Numbered from the stretch's first letter, positions 36,601 to 44,481 are shown. The stretch: 64,000 bases of DNA from Pirellulales bacterium (GCA_019636335.1 JAHBXR010000015.1:1-64000), one strand, 5' to 3'. A program made the numbers and translations. The notes: generated by a model from the letters alone, not told the origin.

Positions 36601-36781
36601 CTGGATCTGCGAGGCGGCGATCCCGTGGATCGAATTAACCGAAAAGACTCCCACGCCGGGGACTGCCTGGCTGGTGGGGGTCGAACGCACCGTGCCGCGC
36701 GTCGGCTTTCAATCCTGGACGGTGCCCGCCTCGCCGACGACGAAGCCCGAAGGGTTCGGGCTGTTGCTCTTCGACGAGTGA
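33614..36781 (+). CDS. Large secreted BNR-propeller protein with CBM9-like C-terminus
   Basis: About 1055 aa. The ATG at 33614 is preferred because CAGGG lies nine bases upstream; ATG 33605 and GTG 33593 are in frame. A signal peptide follows (ACSLVLSWVAVGLFGTLPVA, then RGAD). Residues about 55-380 are a Ycf48/HCF136-like BNR propeller: repeats such as FVDPQQGWAVGDRGVVWHTR, FLDAQTGWIAGRFTEP and FVDSQHGWAAGSLGSIIATS. A middle part with LVRYLRTVRPDVVLTHG resembles the end of LmbE/PIG-L deacetylases, and TPR-like helices follow. The last 190 residues resemble a CBM9/DOMON domain (KPFLDGKLDEAVWQSAER, LLARDDEYLYVAFHCRKP). Function unknown; a surface glycan role is inferred. Confidence 0.75.
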   Translation: MFRLRLSRPSDSFERAACSLVLSWVAVGLFGTLPVARGADGPSRPPDAAPLLEDARLADIHFVDPQQGWAVGDRGVVWHTRDAGQTWQRQESGVNCPLTAVHFLDAQTGWIAGRFTEPYTQNSRGVMLRTRDGGATWQRDPKLMLPGLTDVGFFDLMHGWATGDASAFFPSGVYVTDDGGRTWMPLAGTRFTSWNAGSFVDPGTGIIVGRSATAAVISQRAPREVTLPTLGLRGVKRVRHANASIAWAVAEGAKVLRTEDAGATWRPVLDETTSVGIAAAFDFNALAVLGNECWVAGNPGTRVFHSPDGGQSWTSHATGHWMPLEAITFVDSQHGWAAGSLGSIIATSDGGRTWRSLRRGGIRVAVAGIFGDTADVPLVSLARLSGDEGFLSSVAILSRRDVGIAGLESSDPQWRTQEALVRVGASDINTNWAFPAREVELRLTAERLVEGWNRANDGHGLALLERHLVRYLRTVRPDVVLTHGAATSGDDPRSHLLNQMVLRAIDRAGDANSYKELAAHADLGAWQVKKVYGRMRGNQNGSLDIGSNQLSPRLGLSLGDIAQVGRALWSNVPQIAEETETFRCYVDRVPQGLGRRDLMSGISLAEGSDARRRLGDPPPGRTAVLARLAQRRRNLAAIMSRSATDESLAPRLLAEVDSLTAELDSDNAARFLYELGWRHHLAGHHEMAADAFARIAERFPASELTPAALAWLVRYYASAEFAWKLQREKQAATQSLVGTMNAAAPTNLIAPVAALEQLEPEDLPAEVTQANATTRVSNEQQLAQRATRAIGYAAQLQAASATYSAEPEIVFPWMFAERAALASGSGGQFFAGLYRTRPADAWRRAAEAEQWLANRSPNVPLPFWRVHKTAEKPFLDGKLDEAVWQSAERVALVSAARDDASWPATALLARDDEYLYVAFHCRKPRGATYTPTDGLRHRDMTLVDEDRVVLNLDLDRDRSVTYRLEVDHRGDVRDRLWNDATWNPTWHVATAAEEEAWICEAAIPWIELTEKTPTPGTAWLVGVERTVPRVGFQSWTVPASPTTKPEGFGLLLFDE

Positions 36782-36848
36782 GCGGGGGTTCTTGCTTCGC
36801 GGCAGCCCTGGGGTGTACCTTCAGCGAAACCTTTCGCGAAGGAACGCC

Positions 36849-37841
36849 GTGGCTTACTTCTTGGGGATCGACGAGGCCGGATATGGCCCTAATCTGGGGC
36901 CGCTGGTGGTTTCGGCCTCGGTTTGGCACGTGGCGGGGCGCAAAACCGCGGCCAACCTCTACGATTTGTTGGCCGATGCCGTCACGCCGACGATGGCCCC
37001 AAGATCCAGGACGAACGCGCACGCCGAGACGTCCGAACGCGTGACGATCGCGGACTCGAAGGTCGTTTATCGGGCAGGGCAGGGGCTGGGCGATCTCGAA
37101 GCGAACCTGTTCGCGGTCCTCGGCTTGTGCGGTTCGATTCCCGACACGTGGGAAATGCTGTGGCAGCAGTTGGCCGCCTCCTCGCTTGCGGAACGCGACG
37201 CAGCTCCCTGGCACGACGGTTTCGACGTCTCGCTGCCGCTCGTGGCCGATGTAGACTTCATTGCTCGCCGGGCGGAGATTCTGCGGCACGCGGCGCGCAA
37301 GGCTCGCGTCACGCTCGTCGCCGTGGGCAGTCGTGCCGTCTTTCCCGCGCGTTTCAACTGCCTGGCCGAGCAGGACAATAGCAAGGGAACGGCGCTCTCA
37401 ATTCTTTCGATCGAATTGCTGGCCGAGATGCTCGCCGCGTTGCCGGCGAGCGATGAGCCTTGTTTCGTCTTGTGCGACAAGCATGGCGGTCGCAATCGCT
37501 ACAGCCCGCTCTTGCAGCGACAGTTTCCCGATGTCCTGATTGGCGTTCACGGCGAATCGCGCGACGTGAGCACCTATCGCTTCCAACTTGCGGCGCGTGC
37601 CGTGGAGGTGAAGTTCAAGTCCGAGGGCGAACAGTTTCTGCCGACGGCGCTCGCCTCGATGGCCTCGAAGTATCTGCGCGAGCTGTCGATGCGGGCGTTC
37701 AACGATTTCTGGTGTGCGCGCGTGCCGAATCTCCGCCCGACGGCGGGATATCCTGGCGACGCCGCTCGCTTCAAACGCGAAATCGAGCTCGAGCAGGCGG
37801 CGCTTGGCATCGACGATGCTGTTCTCTGGCGCACCCGCTGA
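36849..37841 (+). CDS. RNase HII-like protein
   Basis: A 330-aa protein starting at a GTG (36849) with GAAGGAA upstream. The N-terminus MAYFLGIDEAGYGPNLGPLV closely resembles the RNase HII start (IDEAGRGPLAGPVV), supplying the first Asp and Glu of the RNase H active site. Later SKVVYRAGQGLGDLEANLFA and FVLCDKHGGRNRYSPLLQ may give the remaining acidic ligand. The protein is far longer than RNase HII (about 200 aa), with an insert around residues 90-140, and lacks the usual DSK.L motif in its standard form, though IADSKVVY is close. It may cut RNA-DNA hybrids or have a changed substrate. SixA follows after 29 bp. Confidence 0.7.
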   Translation: MAYFLGIDEAGYGPNLGPLVVSASVWHVAGRKTAANLYDLLADAVTPTMAPRSRTNAHAETSERVTIADSKVVYRAGQGLGDLEANLFAVLGLCGSIPDTWEMLWQQLAASSLAERDAAPWHDGFDVSLPLVADVDFIARRAEILRHAARKARVTLVAVGSRAVFPARFNCLAEQDNSKGTALSILSIELLAEMLAALPASDEPCFVLCDKHGGRNRYSPLLQRQFPDVLIGVHGESRDVSTYRFQLAARAVEVKFKSEGEQFLPTALASMASKYLRELSMRAFNDFWCARVPNLRPTAGYPGDAARFKREIELEQAALGIDDAVLWRTR

Positions 37842-37870
37842 GCACGGCCCACTCCTGGTAAGACCTTGTC

Positions 37871-38362
37871 ATGCAGCTCTACATCGTGCGACACGCCTGG
37901 GCCGGAGAGTACGGCGACCCACGCTATCCCGACGACCGCCTGCGCCCTCTGACGCGCGAAGGCAAGGAGCGTTTTGCCGAGATGGTCCGCAAGCTTGCCA
38001 AACGAGGCTTCGCGCCGCGGTTCATTGCCACCAGCCCGTTGGTGCGTTGCCGGCAAACGGCAGACATCATCGCGGCTGGCGTGCGCGGTAAACCCGTGGT
38101 CGAGGAGTTGCCGGCCCTGGCGCCAGGTTCCGACCTCGCGGCCTTACTGGCCTGGAGTGCGGCGCAGAGCGCGGACGCGGAGCTCGCCTGGGTCGGCCAC
38201 ATGCCCGACGTGGCGGAACTGACCGCCGCCATGATCGGCGATCGCCGTGCGCTGATTCGTTTTGCCAAGGGGGCCGTCGCTGCTCTGGACGCGCCGAGCC
38301 CCCTGCGGGCCGGTTCCGCCGAGTTGCAATGGCTCGCCACGGCGAAGCTGCTCGGCTGCTAG
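37871..38362 (+). CDS. sixA: Phosphohistidine phosphatase SixA-like
   Basis: A 163-aa histidine-phosphatase-superfamily protein. The catalytic start is MQLYIVRHAWAGEYGDPRYP (R7, H8); ATSPLVRCRQTADII gives the second Arg region and LAWVGHMPDVAELTAAMI the second His. It lacks the long insert of phosphoglycerate mutases, which fits the SixA type that removes phosphate from phosphohistidine (or another small phosphoester). It follows the RNase HII-like gene by 29 bp, probably in one transcript. Confidence 0.85.
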   Translation: MQLYIVRHAWAGEYGDPRYPDDRLRPLTREGKERFAEMVRKLAKRGFAPRFIATSPLVRCRQTADIIAAGVRGKPVVEELPALAPGSDLAALLAWSAAQSADAELAWVGHMPDVAELTAAMIGDRRALIRFAKGAVAALDAPSPLRAGSAELQWLATAKLLGC

Positions 38363-38608
38363 CTTATTCCCCGCTTTGCAAAGTGTCTGGGGGAACAAGC
38401 CTTGTGCGGTATTGGAGCCCGCATGCTTGCAGGCCCAACTTTGCTGGCGGCGGCACGCTGTCATGGCTGTCAAACCCTGGGGGTTATGACGGTTTTCTCG
38501 ATTTTTCCGGTTGTTGGGCCGATATGCCCATTGGGGACTCGGCTCGACTGCCGTGGGCGACGGGCGGATACCGTCGCCGAGGACGTCTCGCAAAGGGATT
38601 TCGCGACC

Positions 38609-39214
38609 ATGAAGAACGCTTTACTCGTCAGCGTGATTTCCGCTATTCTCGCGGCCAGTTCGGGCTGCTGCGGCTTGGGCCACGGTTATTGCTGCCAAGA
38701 CACAGGGCCCTATGGCGGTTGCTACGAGAACGGCTGCTACGACAGTTGCGGCGGATGTGGTGGCTGCGGGACGAGCATCGGACACGGGGGCATCATCGAT
38801 TGGTTGTTCTCGTGCGGCCAGCACGGCGATTGTGGCCCGACCTACTGGGGCGAGCTCAGCGATAAGCCCGACTTGTGCGATCCCTGCGATCGCTGCGGCA
38901 ATTGGACCGGTCAGACCTGCTATGGTGAGTGCGGTGGTGGCGACTGCTGCGGTGGTTGTGGGTCGAACTACTATCCCTACAGCGGCGGTTCCGGCGGTGG
39001 TTATTTCGAGGGTGGGTATTCCGACATGCAGTTCCACGACGGACCCGCGGTCAAGGGATCTCCGACGCCGGCCAAGCCCCCCGTCGCCGAGCCCATCCCG
39101 GTGCCTGGCAATCGCTCAAGCTCCTACCATTCGCGTTCGGGCTATCGCCGTGTGTCGTACGACCAGCCGCAGCATGCTCCTCGCGCCAAGAGCCGTAGCG
39201 AGCTGCGACGCTAA
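38609..39214 (+). CDS. Cys/Gly-rich secreted protein
   Basis: A 201-aa protein from the ATG at 38609 (CAAAGGGA upstream). The N-terminus MKNALLVSVISAILAASSGC is a signal peptide; Cys20 could be lipidated but the box is weak. The mature part is packed with Cys, Gly and Tyr (CCGLGHGYCCQDTGPYGGCY, CGGCGGCGTSIGHG, CYGECGGGDCCGGCGSNYYP), with about two dozen cysteines in 110 residues, and then a Pro/Ser/Arg tail ending RAKSRSELRR. It probably forms a disulfide-linked envelope or wall component, as in cysteine-rich planctomycete cell-wall proteins. No enzyme motif. Confidence 0.65.
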   Translation: MKNALLVSVISAILAASSGCCGLGHGYCCQDTGPYGGCYENGCYDSCGGCGGCGTSIGHGGIIDWLFSCGQHGDCGPTYWGELSDKPDLCDPCDRCGNWTGQTCYGECGGGDCCGGCGSNYYPYSGGSGGGYFEGGYSDMQFHDGPAVKGSPTPAKPPVAEPIPVPGNRSSSYHSRSGYRRVSYDQPQHAPRAKSRSELRR

Positions 39215-39249
39215 CAGGCCGGGAAAGTATTCCTCGGCCTGTGCGAGCC

Positions 39250-39308
39250 GTGCGGAGCTTTGCTCCGCACTTGGCGAGGTTGAAAAATGCCACGAAGGCA
39301 TTTTTCAA
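39250..39308. terminator. Two hairpins after the Cys-rich gene
   Basis: GTGCGGAGC-TTT-GCTCCGCAC (39250-39270) is a perfect 9-bp stem. TTGAAAAATGCC (39280-39291) pairs perfectly with GGCATTTTTCAA (39297-39308) over a 5-base loop; its right arm carries a T5 run, like an intrinsic terminator. The second stem resembles a dispersed planctomycete repeat as I recall it. Confidence 0.6.
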
Positions 39309-39462
39309 CAAGCTGTTAGGTTTGCAAGTGATTGCCTGAGGCGATTTGCTAGGGGGTTCGCCGCCAACACTCGGAGCACCGAAACGAGTCCTGGTGATTC
39401 GTTTCCCTTTGGTTCCACCGTAATGCCACAGACGGAGTGGCACCTTACTTAGTCCCGGCGAC

Positions 39463-40344
39463 GTGCAACAGCCGCCGCCGCGCAAGGAGTTGAGATTCCA
39501 ATCCCGTATCGAGATGGAAATAATGGGCAGATTGCCTGAGTCGACCGATCATCCGGTTGCTGTTTTTCTTCATATTCCGAAGACGGCCGGTACGAGCATT
39601 CGCCGATTGCTCGAGCTCAATTTTTCGACGAACGAGCGGCTTGAGCTGTATGCCACGAGACCCGGGTTCACGGCGGGCGACCTGTTTCGCAAACAGTTCG
39701 CCCTGCGTGCCGAACCCCCCAAGCTCGTCGTGGGGCATATCTCGATGCCGTTGATCCGCTCGATTCCGTGGCGGGTCAAGGTAGCGACTTTCTTGCGCGA
39801 TCCGTTGCAACTGTGCCTGTCGCGCTGGCGGCATTGGCTGCGATCGAAGAACCCGGTCCACCATCAGCAACTGAACAGTTTCCACGATATCAATCACTAT
39901 CTCGAGACTTGCCAGACGAATGTGATGGCTAGTCGCTTGGGCGTGGCGACCAAGCTCTCCTCGCGTCGTCCGTTTGTGGCACTGCATCGCGCCCTCCGCA
40001 CGATCGATCAAGAGATCGCGTTCATCGGGCTCGCCGAGCGGTTCGAACAGGACTCGCAACATCTGGCCGAGGTCTTGGGACTGACAAATTACCAGTATTT
40101 TCAAGTGAACGTGGCTCCCGCTTCGGAACAAGCGGAAGAGCCATTTCATGGGGCGTCGCCAGCGGCGGTGCGCATTTTCCAGGAACGGAACTGGGTCGAC
40201 TATCAGTTGTACGATTGGGTGGGCTCGGCCGAGGGGATCAAGAAGTCGGTCTGGCACCAGTACGTCCGCTGCCGCAGCATGCTGGGAAAGGCCTGGCCGA
40301 AAACCGGCCGGAGCTCGCTGACAGGCCACTCCTATGCCGCCTAA
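39463..40344 (+). CDS. Sulfotransferase-like protein
   Basis: Up to 293 aa. VAVFLHIPKTAGTSIRRLLE is the 5'-phosphosulfate-binding loop of the sulfotransferase 2 family, and VATFLRDPLQLCLSRWRHWL is the 3'-phosphate-binding Arg/Ser motif of PAPS-dependent enzymes. A helical C-terminus (FIGLAERFEQDSQHLAEVLG) also fits. The start is unclear: GTG 39463, ATG 39514 or ATG 39523; none has a good ribosome site at the right spacing. It would transfer sulfate to a glycan or other acceptor; the acceptor is unknown. It may belong to the surface or secondary-metabolite functions nearby. Confidence 0.72.
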   Translation: MQQPPPRKELRFQSRIEMEIMGRLPESTDHPVAVFLHIPKTAGTSIRRLLELNFSTNERLELYATRPGFTAGDLFRKQFALRAEPPKLVVGHISMPLIRSIPWRVKVATFLRDPLQLCLSRWRHWLRSKNPVHHQQLNSFHDINHYLETCQTNVMASRLGVATKLSSRRPFVALHRALRTIDQEIAFIGLAERFEQDSQHLAEVLGLTNYQYFQVNVAPASEQAEEPFHGASPAAVRIFQERNWVDYQLYDWVGSAEGIKKSVWHQYVRCRSMLGKAWPKTGRSSLTGHSYAA

Positions 40345-40400
40345 AATAGGGACGTGGGCGAGTCGTCGCGACATCTCCTTCCAAATCGATCGATCAACGC

Positions 40401-41597
40401 ATGCCGCCGACCGGCGAGTCGTTTCCATCTCCGCAGGCTGTGGTCAGCGCGATTCACGCTTCTGACCTGCGGCTTGGTCTCGCCATCACCGGTGGTGGCT
40501 CGCAGGCGATTGCCGACCTGTTGGTCGTGCCCGGTGGGTCGCGCACGCTCGTCGAGGCGATCGTGCCCTACGCGCCCGAATCGCTCGCCGCCTGGCTCGG
40601 TTCGCGCCCCGAGCACTTCTGTGCGGCACGCACGGCGCGGGCCATGGCGATGACCGCGTACCGGCGCATGCGTACGCTGCGAGAAAACCTGGGCGAATCG
40701 GCCACGGCGGCCGAGCACCTGGTCGGGCTTGGCTGTACCGCAAGCCTGGCGAGCGATCGTCCGAAGCGGGGCGCGCACCGCGTCCACATCGCCCTGCAGT
40801 CGACGCGTTGCACGCAGACCTACTCGCTCGAACTGCAAAAGAATGCCCGCTCGCGCGCCGCCGAAGAACAGCTTGTCGCCGCGCTCATCCTCAACGCGAT
40901 CGCGGGAGAAGCAGGCCTTGCCGAGCGTCTCGCGGTCGAGTTATTCCCCTCAGAGCAGATAGACGTCGTCCGCACCGAGGCGCCCCCCTTGTGGCAGGAC
41001 CTGGTCACCGGCAATCGCACACTCGTCGTACGCCACGCGAGCGCGGCGTCTCCCCCCGCCGAAGTGCAGCCAGAGCCAGGGCTGGTCGTGTTTCCGGGGG
41101 CCTTCCATCCGCTGCACGAGGGGCATCGCCACATGGCGGCCGTTGCGCAAGAATGGCTCGGCAAGTCGGTCGAGTTCGAGATCTCGGTCGAGAACGTCGA
41201 TAAGCCGCGTCTCGACTACACCGAAATGGCCGCTCGCCTCGCTCAGTTTTCCGATCGAACCGTGTGGTTCAGCCGTGCGGCAACCTTCTTCGCCAAGGCC
41301 CTCAGCTTCCCGGGTGCCACGTTCGTGGTCGGCGTCGATACGGTCGAAAGAATCAACGATCCTCGCTATTACCACAAGAGCGAGGCGAATCGCGACGATG
41401 CCATCCGATGGATCGCGGCCTGCGGCTGCCGGTTCCTCGTGTTCGGCCGTTGCGATCCCCGTCGCGGCTTCGTGACGCTGGGCGATCTGAACCTGTCGCC
41501 GTCGCTGGTGGAGCTCTGCCAGGCGGTGCCCGAGTCCTCGTTCCGCAAGGACGTCTCGTCCACCGAATTGCGGCGAGCGCCCCACACGGAAAATTGA
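40401..41597 (+). CDS. CinA-C-like / NMN adenylyltransferase-like fusion protein
   Basis: A 398-aa two-domain protein. Residues about 10-175 resemble the CinA C-terminal (PncC) fold: LAITGGGSQAIADLLVVPGG, then TLVEAIVPYAPESLAAWLG, TARAMAMTAYRRM and LGCTASLASDRPKRGAHRVH. The usual AESCTGG is changed to GLAITGGG, so the PncC catalytic Ser is lost (Ala). Residues about 225-395 are a nucleotidyltransferase: VVFPGAFHPLHEGHRHMA (HxGH), FVVGVDTVERINDPRYY and VSSTELRR (ISSTxIR). From memory the same order and TGGG, RPKRG motifs occur in plant and fungal nucleotidyltransferase proteins. NAD-related chemistry is inferred. Confidence 0.75.
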   Translation: MPPTGESFPSPQAVVSAIHASDLRLGLAITGGGSQAIADLLVVPGGSRTLVEAIVPYAPESLAAWLGSRPEHFCAARTARAMAMTAYRRMRTLRENLGESATAAEHLVGLGCTASLASDRPKRGAHRVHIALQSTRCTQTYSLELQKNARSRAAEEQLVAALILNAIAGEAGLAERLAVELFPSEQIDVVRTEAPPLWQDLVTGNRTLVVRHASAASPPAEVQPEPGLVVFPGAFHPLHEGHRHMAAVAQEWLGKSVEFEISVENVDKPRLDYTEMAARLAQFSDRTVWFSRAATFFAKALSFPGATFVVGVDTVERINDPRYYHKSEANRDDAIRWIAACGCRFLVFGRCDPRRGFVTLGDLNLSPSLVELCQAVPESSFRKDVSSTELRRAPHTEN

Positions 41598-41723
41598 CGC
41601 TCAACGAGGTCACCGATAGACTTTAAACTGTGCGGCCATCGCTGGCTCGAACCTTCGACAGCGCTTCGAGATACGACGCATCCCGCTGGGCTGGATCGAT
41701 GGGCGGCGGGCACCCGCAGAACC

Positions 41724-41743
41724 GGTCCCGAGCGACCGGGACC
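41724..41743. terminator. Hairpin before the NodU gene
   Basis: GGTCCCG (41724-41730) pairs with CGGGACC (41737-41743) over a 6-base loop, in the 260-bp gap after the fusion gene. It may end the upstream transcript and separate it from the carbamoyltransferase cassette. The gap holds no supported ORF. Confidence 0.4.
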
Positions 41744-41857
41744 CCAACGCGGGACGATTCCTGTCCTAAGTTTGTCTGTTACGACCGCGGGGCCGCACGG
41801 GGCGCCGTCGGTTCGTTCATGGTTTGGTCGATCGCGATGCGAAGCTGGTAACGCAAC

Positions 41858-43696
41858 ATGACGGCGATCCTGGGAATCTCGGCCTACTACCACGACTCGG
41901 CCGCGGCACTGGTCGTCGATGGTCAGATCGTCGCGGCGGCGCAGGAAGAACGCTTCACGCGCAAGAAGCACGATTTCCATTTTCCGACGCACGCCATCGA
42001 ATATTGCCTCCGCGAGGCGAACCTGAAGCCGGGCGATCTCGACTGGGTCGGCTTCTACGACAAGCCACTCATGAAGTTCGAGCGATTGCTCGAAACGTAT
42101 TTCACCTATGCCCCCAGCGGCTTTCGCTCGTTCCTGATGGCGATGCCGCTCTGGCTACGCGAAAAGCTGTTCTTGCCGCGCGAGATGTCGCGCGAGCTGG
42201 GGGGCGTGTACAAGAAGCGTTTCGTCTTCACCGAACATCACGAGTCTCATGCTGCCAGCGCCTTCTTCCCCTCGCCGTTCGAGGAGGCCGCTATCCTCAC
42301 GCTCGACGGCGTCGGTGAATGGGCCACGACCAGCTTCGGGCATGGCCGCGGCAATCGCATCACGCTCACCCACCAGATCACGTTTCCCCACTCGTTGGGG
42401 CTGCTCTACTCGGCCTTCACTTACTACACCGGCTTCCGCGTCAACAGCGGCGAGTACAAGGTGATGGGGCTCGCTCCCTATGGCGAACCGAAGTACGCCT
42501 CGCTCATTCGCGAGCACCTGATCGATCTGAAGGAAGACGGTTCCTTCCGACTCGACATGTCGTACTTCAACTACTGCCAAGGCCTGACGATGACTTCGGA
42601 GAAGTTTCATCGTCTGTTCGGCGGTCCGCCTCGGCAGCCCGAGTCGCGCGTCACGCAGCGCGAGATGGATCTTGCGGCCTCGATCCAGGTCGTGACGGAA
42701 GAAGCGATGCTCCGCGCCGCGCGGCACGTCCACGAGGCGACCGGGTCGAAGAACCTGTGCCTGGCGGGGGGCGTCGCGCTGAATTGCGTCGGCAACGGCA
42801 AGATTCTCCGCGAAGGCCCCTTCGAGAACATCTGGATTCAACCCGCGGCGGGCGATGCCGGCGGGGCGCTCGGCACGGCGCTCTTCATCCATTACCAGTT
42901 GCTCGACCATCCGCGCGTCGTGCAGCAGCCCGACTTCCAGTCCGGCTCGCTGCTGGGACCGGCCTATAGCGACGCCGAGATCGAGCGCTACCTGCACAGC
43001 GTCGGCGCGCCGTACACGCGCTGCGGCGACGACGAAGAGTTGATCGATACCGTGACCGACCTGCTGGCCGAGGAGAAAGTTATCGGCTGGTTCCAGGGGC
43101 GGATGGAGTTTGGTCCCCGGGCGCTCGGCGCCCGCAGCATCATCGGCGATGCCCGCAGCTCGTCGATGCAATCGACGATGAACTTGAAGATCAAGTTCCG
43201 CGAGTCGTTCCGTCCCTTCGCCCCCACGGTGCTGCGCGATCGCGTCGACGAGTATTTCGAGATGCGTCCGGACGAGGAGAGCCCCTACATGTTGCTCGTC
43301 GCGCCGGTGCAATCATCCAAGCGCTTGTCGCAGGATCCGGCGACGGCGGCGCTCGAGGGCATCGAGCAGCTCAAGGTCCCGCGCAGCGTGGTCCCCTCGG
43401 TGACGCACGTCGACTATTCGGCCCGCGTGCAGACGGTCGATGCGGATCGAAACCCGCTCTACTACCGCCTGCACCAGCGTTTTGCGGAGAAGACCGGCTC
43501 GCCGGTGCTCGTCAACACCAGCTTCAACGTGCGTGGCGAACCGATCGTGTGTACGCCGCGCGACGCGTACCGTTGCTTCCTCGGCACGAACATGGACGTG
43601 CTCGTGCTGGGGCATTGCGTGTTGAAGAAGGGAGAGCAGCAGACCCTCTCCGAAGACGAGGTCGACCATTACCTCGCGCAGTTTCAGCTCGATTAA
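41858..43696 (+). CDS. NodU/CmcH-family carbamoyltransferase
   Basis: A 612-aa enzyme that moves a carbamoyl group from carbamoyl phosphate to a hydroxyl of a sugar, antibiotic or other small molecule. The N-terminal kinase-like fold starts ILGISAYYHDSAAALVVDGQ, followed by AAAQEERFTRKKHDFHFPTH; the metal-binding EHHESHAASAFFPS and ILTLDGVGEWATTS follow. The C-terminal domain begins GWFQGRMEFGPRALGARSII and contains KFRESFRPFAPTVLRDR and NTSFNVRGEPIVCTPRDAYR. Length fits the family. SxtJ-like and DUF5989 genes follow at once, an arrangement known from exopolysaccharide and natural-product loci. It could also serve the polyketide locus 4 kb away. Confidence 0.93.
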   Translation: MTAILGISAYYHDSAAALVVDGQIVAAAQEERFTRKKHDFHFPTHAIEYCLREANLKPGDLDWVGFYDKPLMKFERLLETYFTYAPSGFRSFLMAMPLWLREKLFLPREMSRELGGVYKKRFVFTEHHESHAASAFFPSPFEEAAILTLDGVGEWATTSFGHGRGNRITLTHQITFPHSLGLLYSAFTYYTGFRVNSGEYKVMGLAPYGEPKYASLIREHLIDLKEDGSFRLDMSYFNYCQGLTMTSEKFHRLFGGPPRQPESRVTQREMDLAASIQVVTEEAMLRAARHVHEATGSKNLCLAGGVALNCVGNGKILREGPFENIWIQPAAGDAGGALGTALFIHYQLLDHPRVVQQPDFQSGSLLGPAYSDAEIERYLHSVGAPYTRCGDDEELIDTVTDLLAEEKVIGWFQGRMEFGPRALGARSIIGDARSSSMQSTMNLKIKFRESFRPFAPTVLRDRVDEYFEMRPDEESPYMLLVAPVQSSKRLSQDPATAALEGIEQLKVPRSVVPSVTHVDYSARVQTVDADRNPLYYRLHQRFAEKTGSPVLVNTSFNVRGEPIVCTPRDAYRCFLGTNMDVLVLGHCVLKKGEQQTLSEDEVDHYLAQFQLD

Positions 43697-43722
43697 TTCA
43701 CGTTCGTTCCACGGAGTGCCCC

Positions 43723-44139
43723 GTGTCACTCGTCCAACTCAATTGGCGTCCGAATCGAAAGACTCTCGCCGAATTCTCCGAGGCGTGGATGTTCTTTCTC
43801 GGCATGCTGGCCGCGCCGCTGGCGCTTTACCGAGGACACATGACCCTGGCCGTCGTGCTGTGGGGGGTGGCGATCGCCGGGCGCGCCCTCGGCTTTCTGC
43901 GGCCCGACTGGATGCGGCCCCTGTTCGTAGCCATGTCCGTGGCGGCCTGGCCCCTTGGCTGGACGATCTCGCACCTGGCGATGGCCATCGTCTTTTATGG
44001 CGTTTTTACGCCGGTGGGGCTGTTTTTCCGCCTTATCGGGCGCGATCCGCTGAAACGCAAGCTGCAGCCGGAGGCAGCCACTTATTGGGAATCCTATCGA
44101 CCCGATCGCGATCGGGCGCGATACTTGAAGCAGTTCTAG
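43723..44139 (+). CDS. SxtJ-family membrane protein
   Basis: A 138-aa protein from a GTG start at 43723 with GGAG eight bases upstream. Three to four hydrophobic segments (WMFFLGMLAAPLALYRGHMT, LAVVLWGVAIAGRALGFLRP, SHLAMAIVFYGVFTPVGLFF) lead to the conserved end FRLIGRDPLKRKLQPEAATY, then WESYRPDRDRARYLKQF. The family is named after a saxitoxin-cluster gene and nearly always follows a NodU-type carbamoyltransferase, as here (26 bp gap). Function unknown. Confidence 0.85.
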   Translation: MSLVQLNWRPNRKTLAEFSEAWMFFLGMLAAPLALYRGHMTLAVVLWGVAIAGRALGFLRPDWMRPLFVAMSVAAWPLGWTISHLAMAIVFYGVFTPVGLFFRLIGRDPLKRKLQPEAATYWESYRPDRDRARYLKQF

Positions 44140-44223
44140 GCGGCCCGCATCTTGCCGTGGCGATGGCCAGCGTGCCGACGCCGCCGAGCAGGCGAGCAGG
44201 CCCACGACATCAGGAATCAAGAC

Positions 44224-44433
44224 ATGGGGTCGGCGATGAGCGAACGCAAGGACAAGAGCCTGGAAGAGCTGTCTCAAGAAGCCCAGCCGAGTTTGGTCGT
44301 GGAGTTTCTCGAGTTTCTCCGCGACAACAAGAAGTGGTGGCTCTTGCCGATCCTGCTGGTGATTGCGGCCGTCGGCGCGCTGGCGATGTTCGCTTCGAGT
44401 GGCGCGGCCCCGTTCATCTACACGCTGTTCTAA
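44224..44433 (+). CDS. DUF5989 small membrane protein
   Basis: A 69-aa protein. After a charged start (MGSAMSERKDKSLEELSQEA) comes LVVEFLEFLRDNKKWWLLPI and LLVIAAVGALAMFASSGAAP, ending FIYTLF, the standard DUF5989 pattern: one helix and the SGAAPFIYTLF tail. It closes the NodU-SxtJ-DUF5989 cassette. Start at 44224 (AGGA upstream); ATG 44236 is the alternative. Confidence 0.85.
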   Translation: MGSAMSERKDKSLEELSQEAQPSLVVEFLEFLRDNKKWWLLPILLVIAAVGALAMFASSGAAPFIYTLF

Positions 44434-44481
44434 ACGGCCTTCGGCACGCTCGCTTGGCTTCAGGGCGACAGCGGCGCGGCG

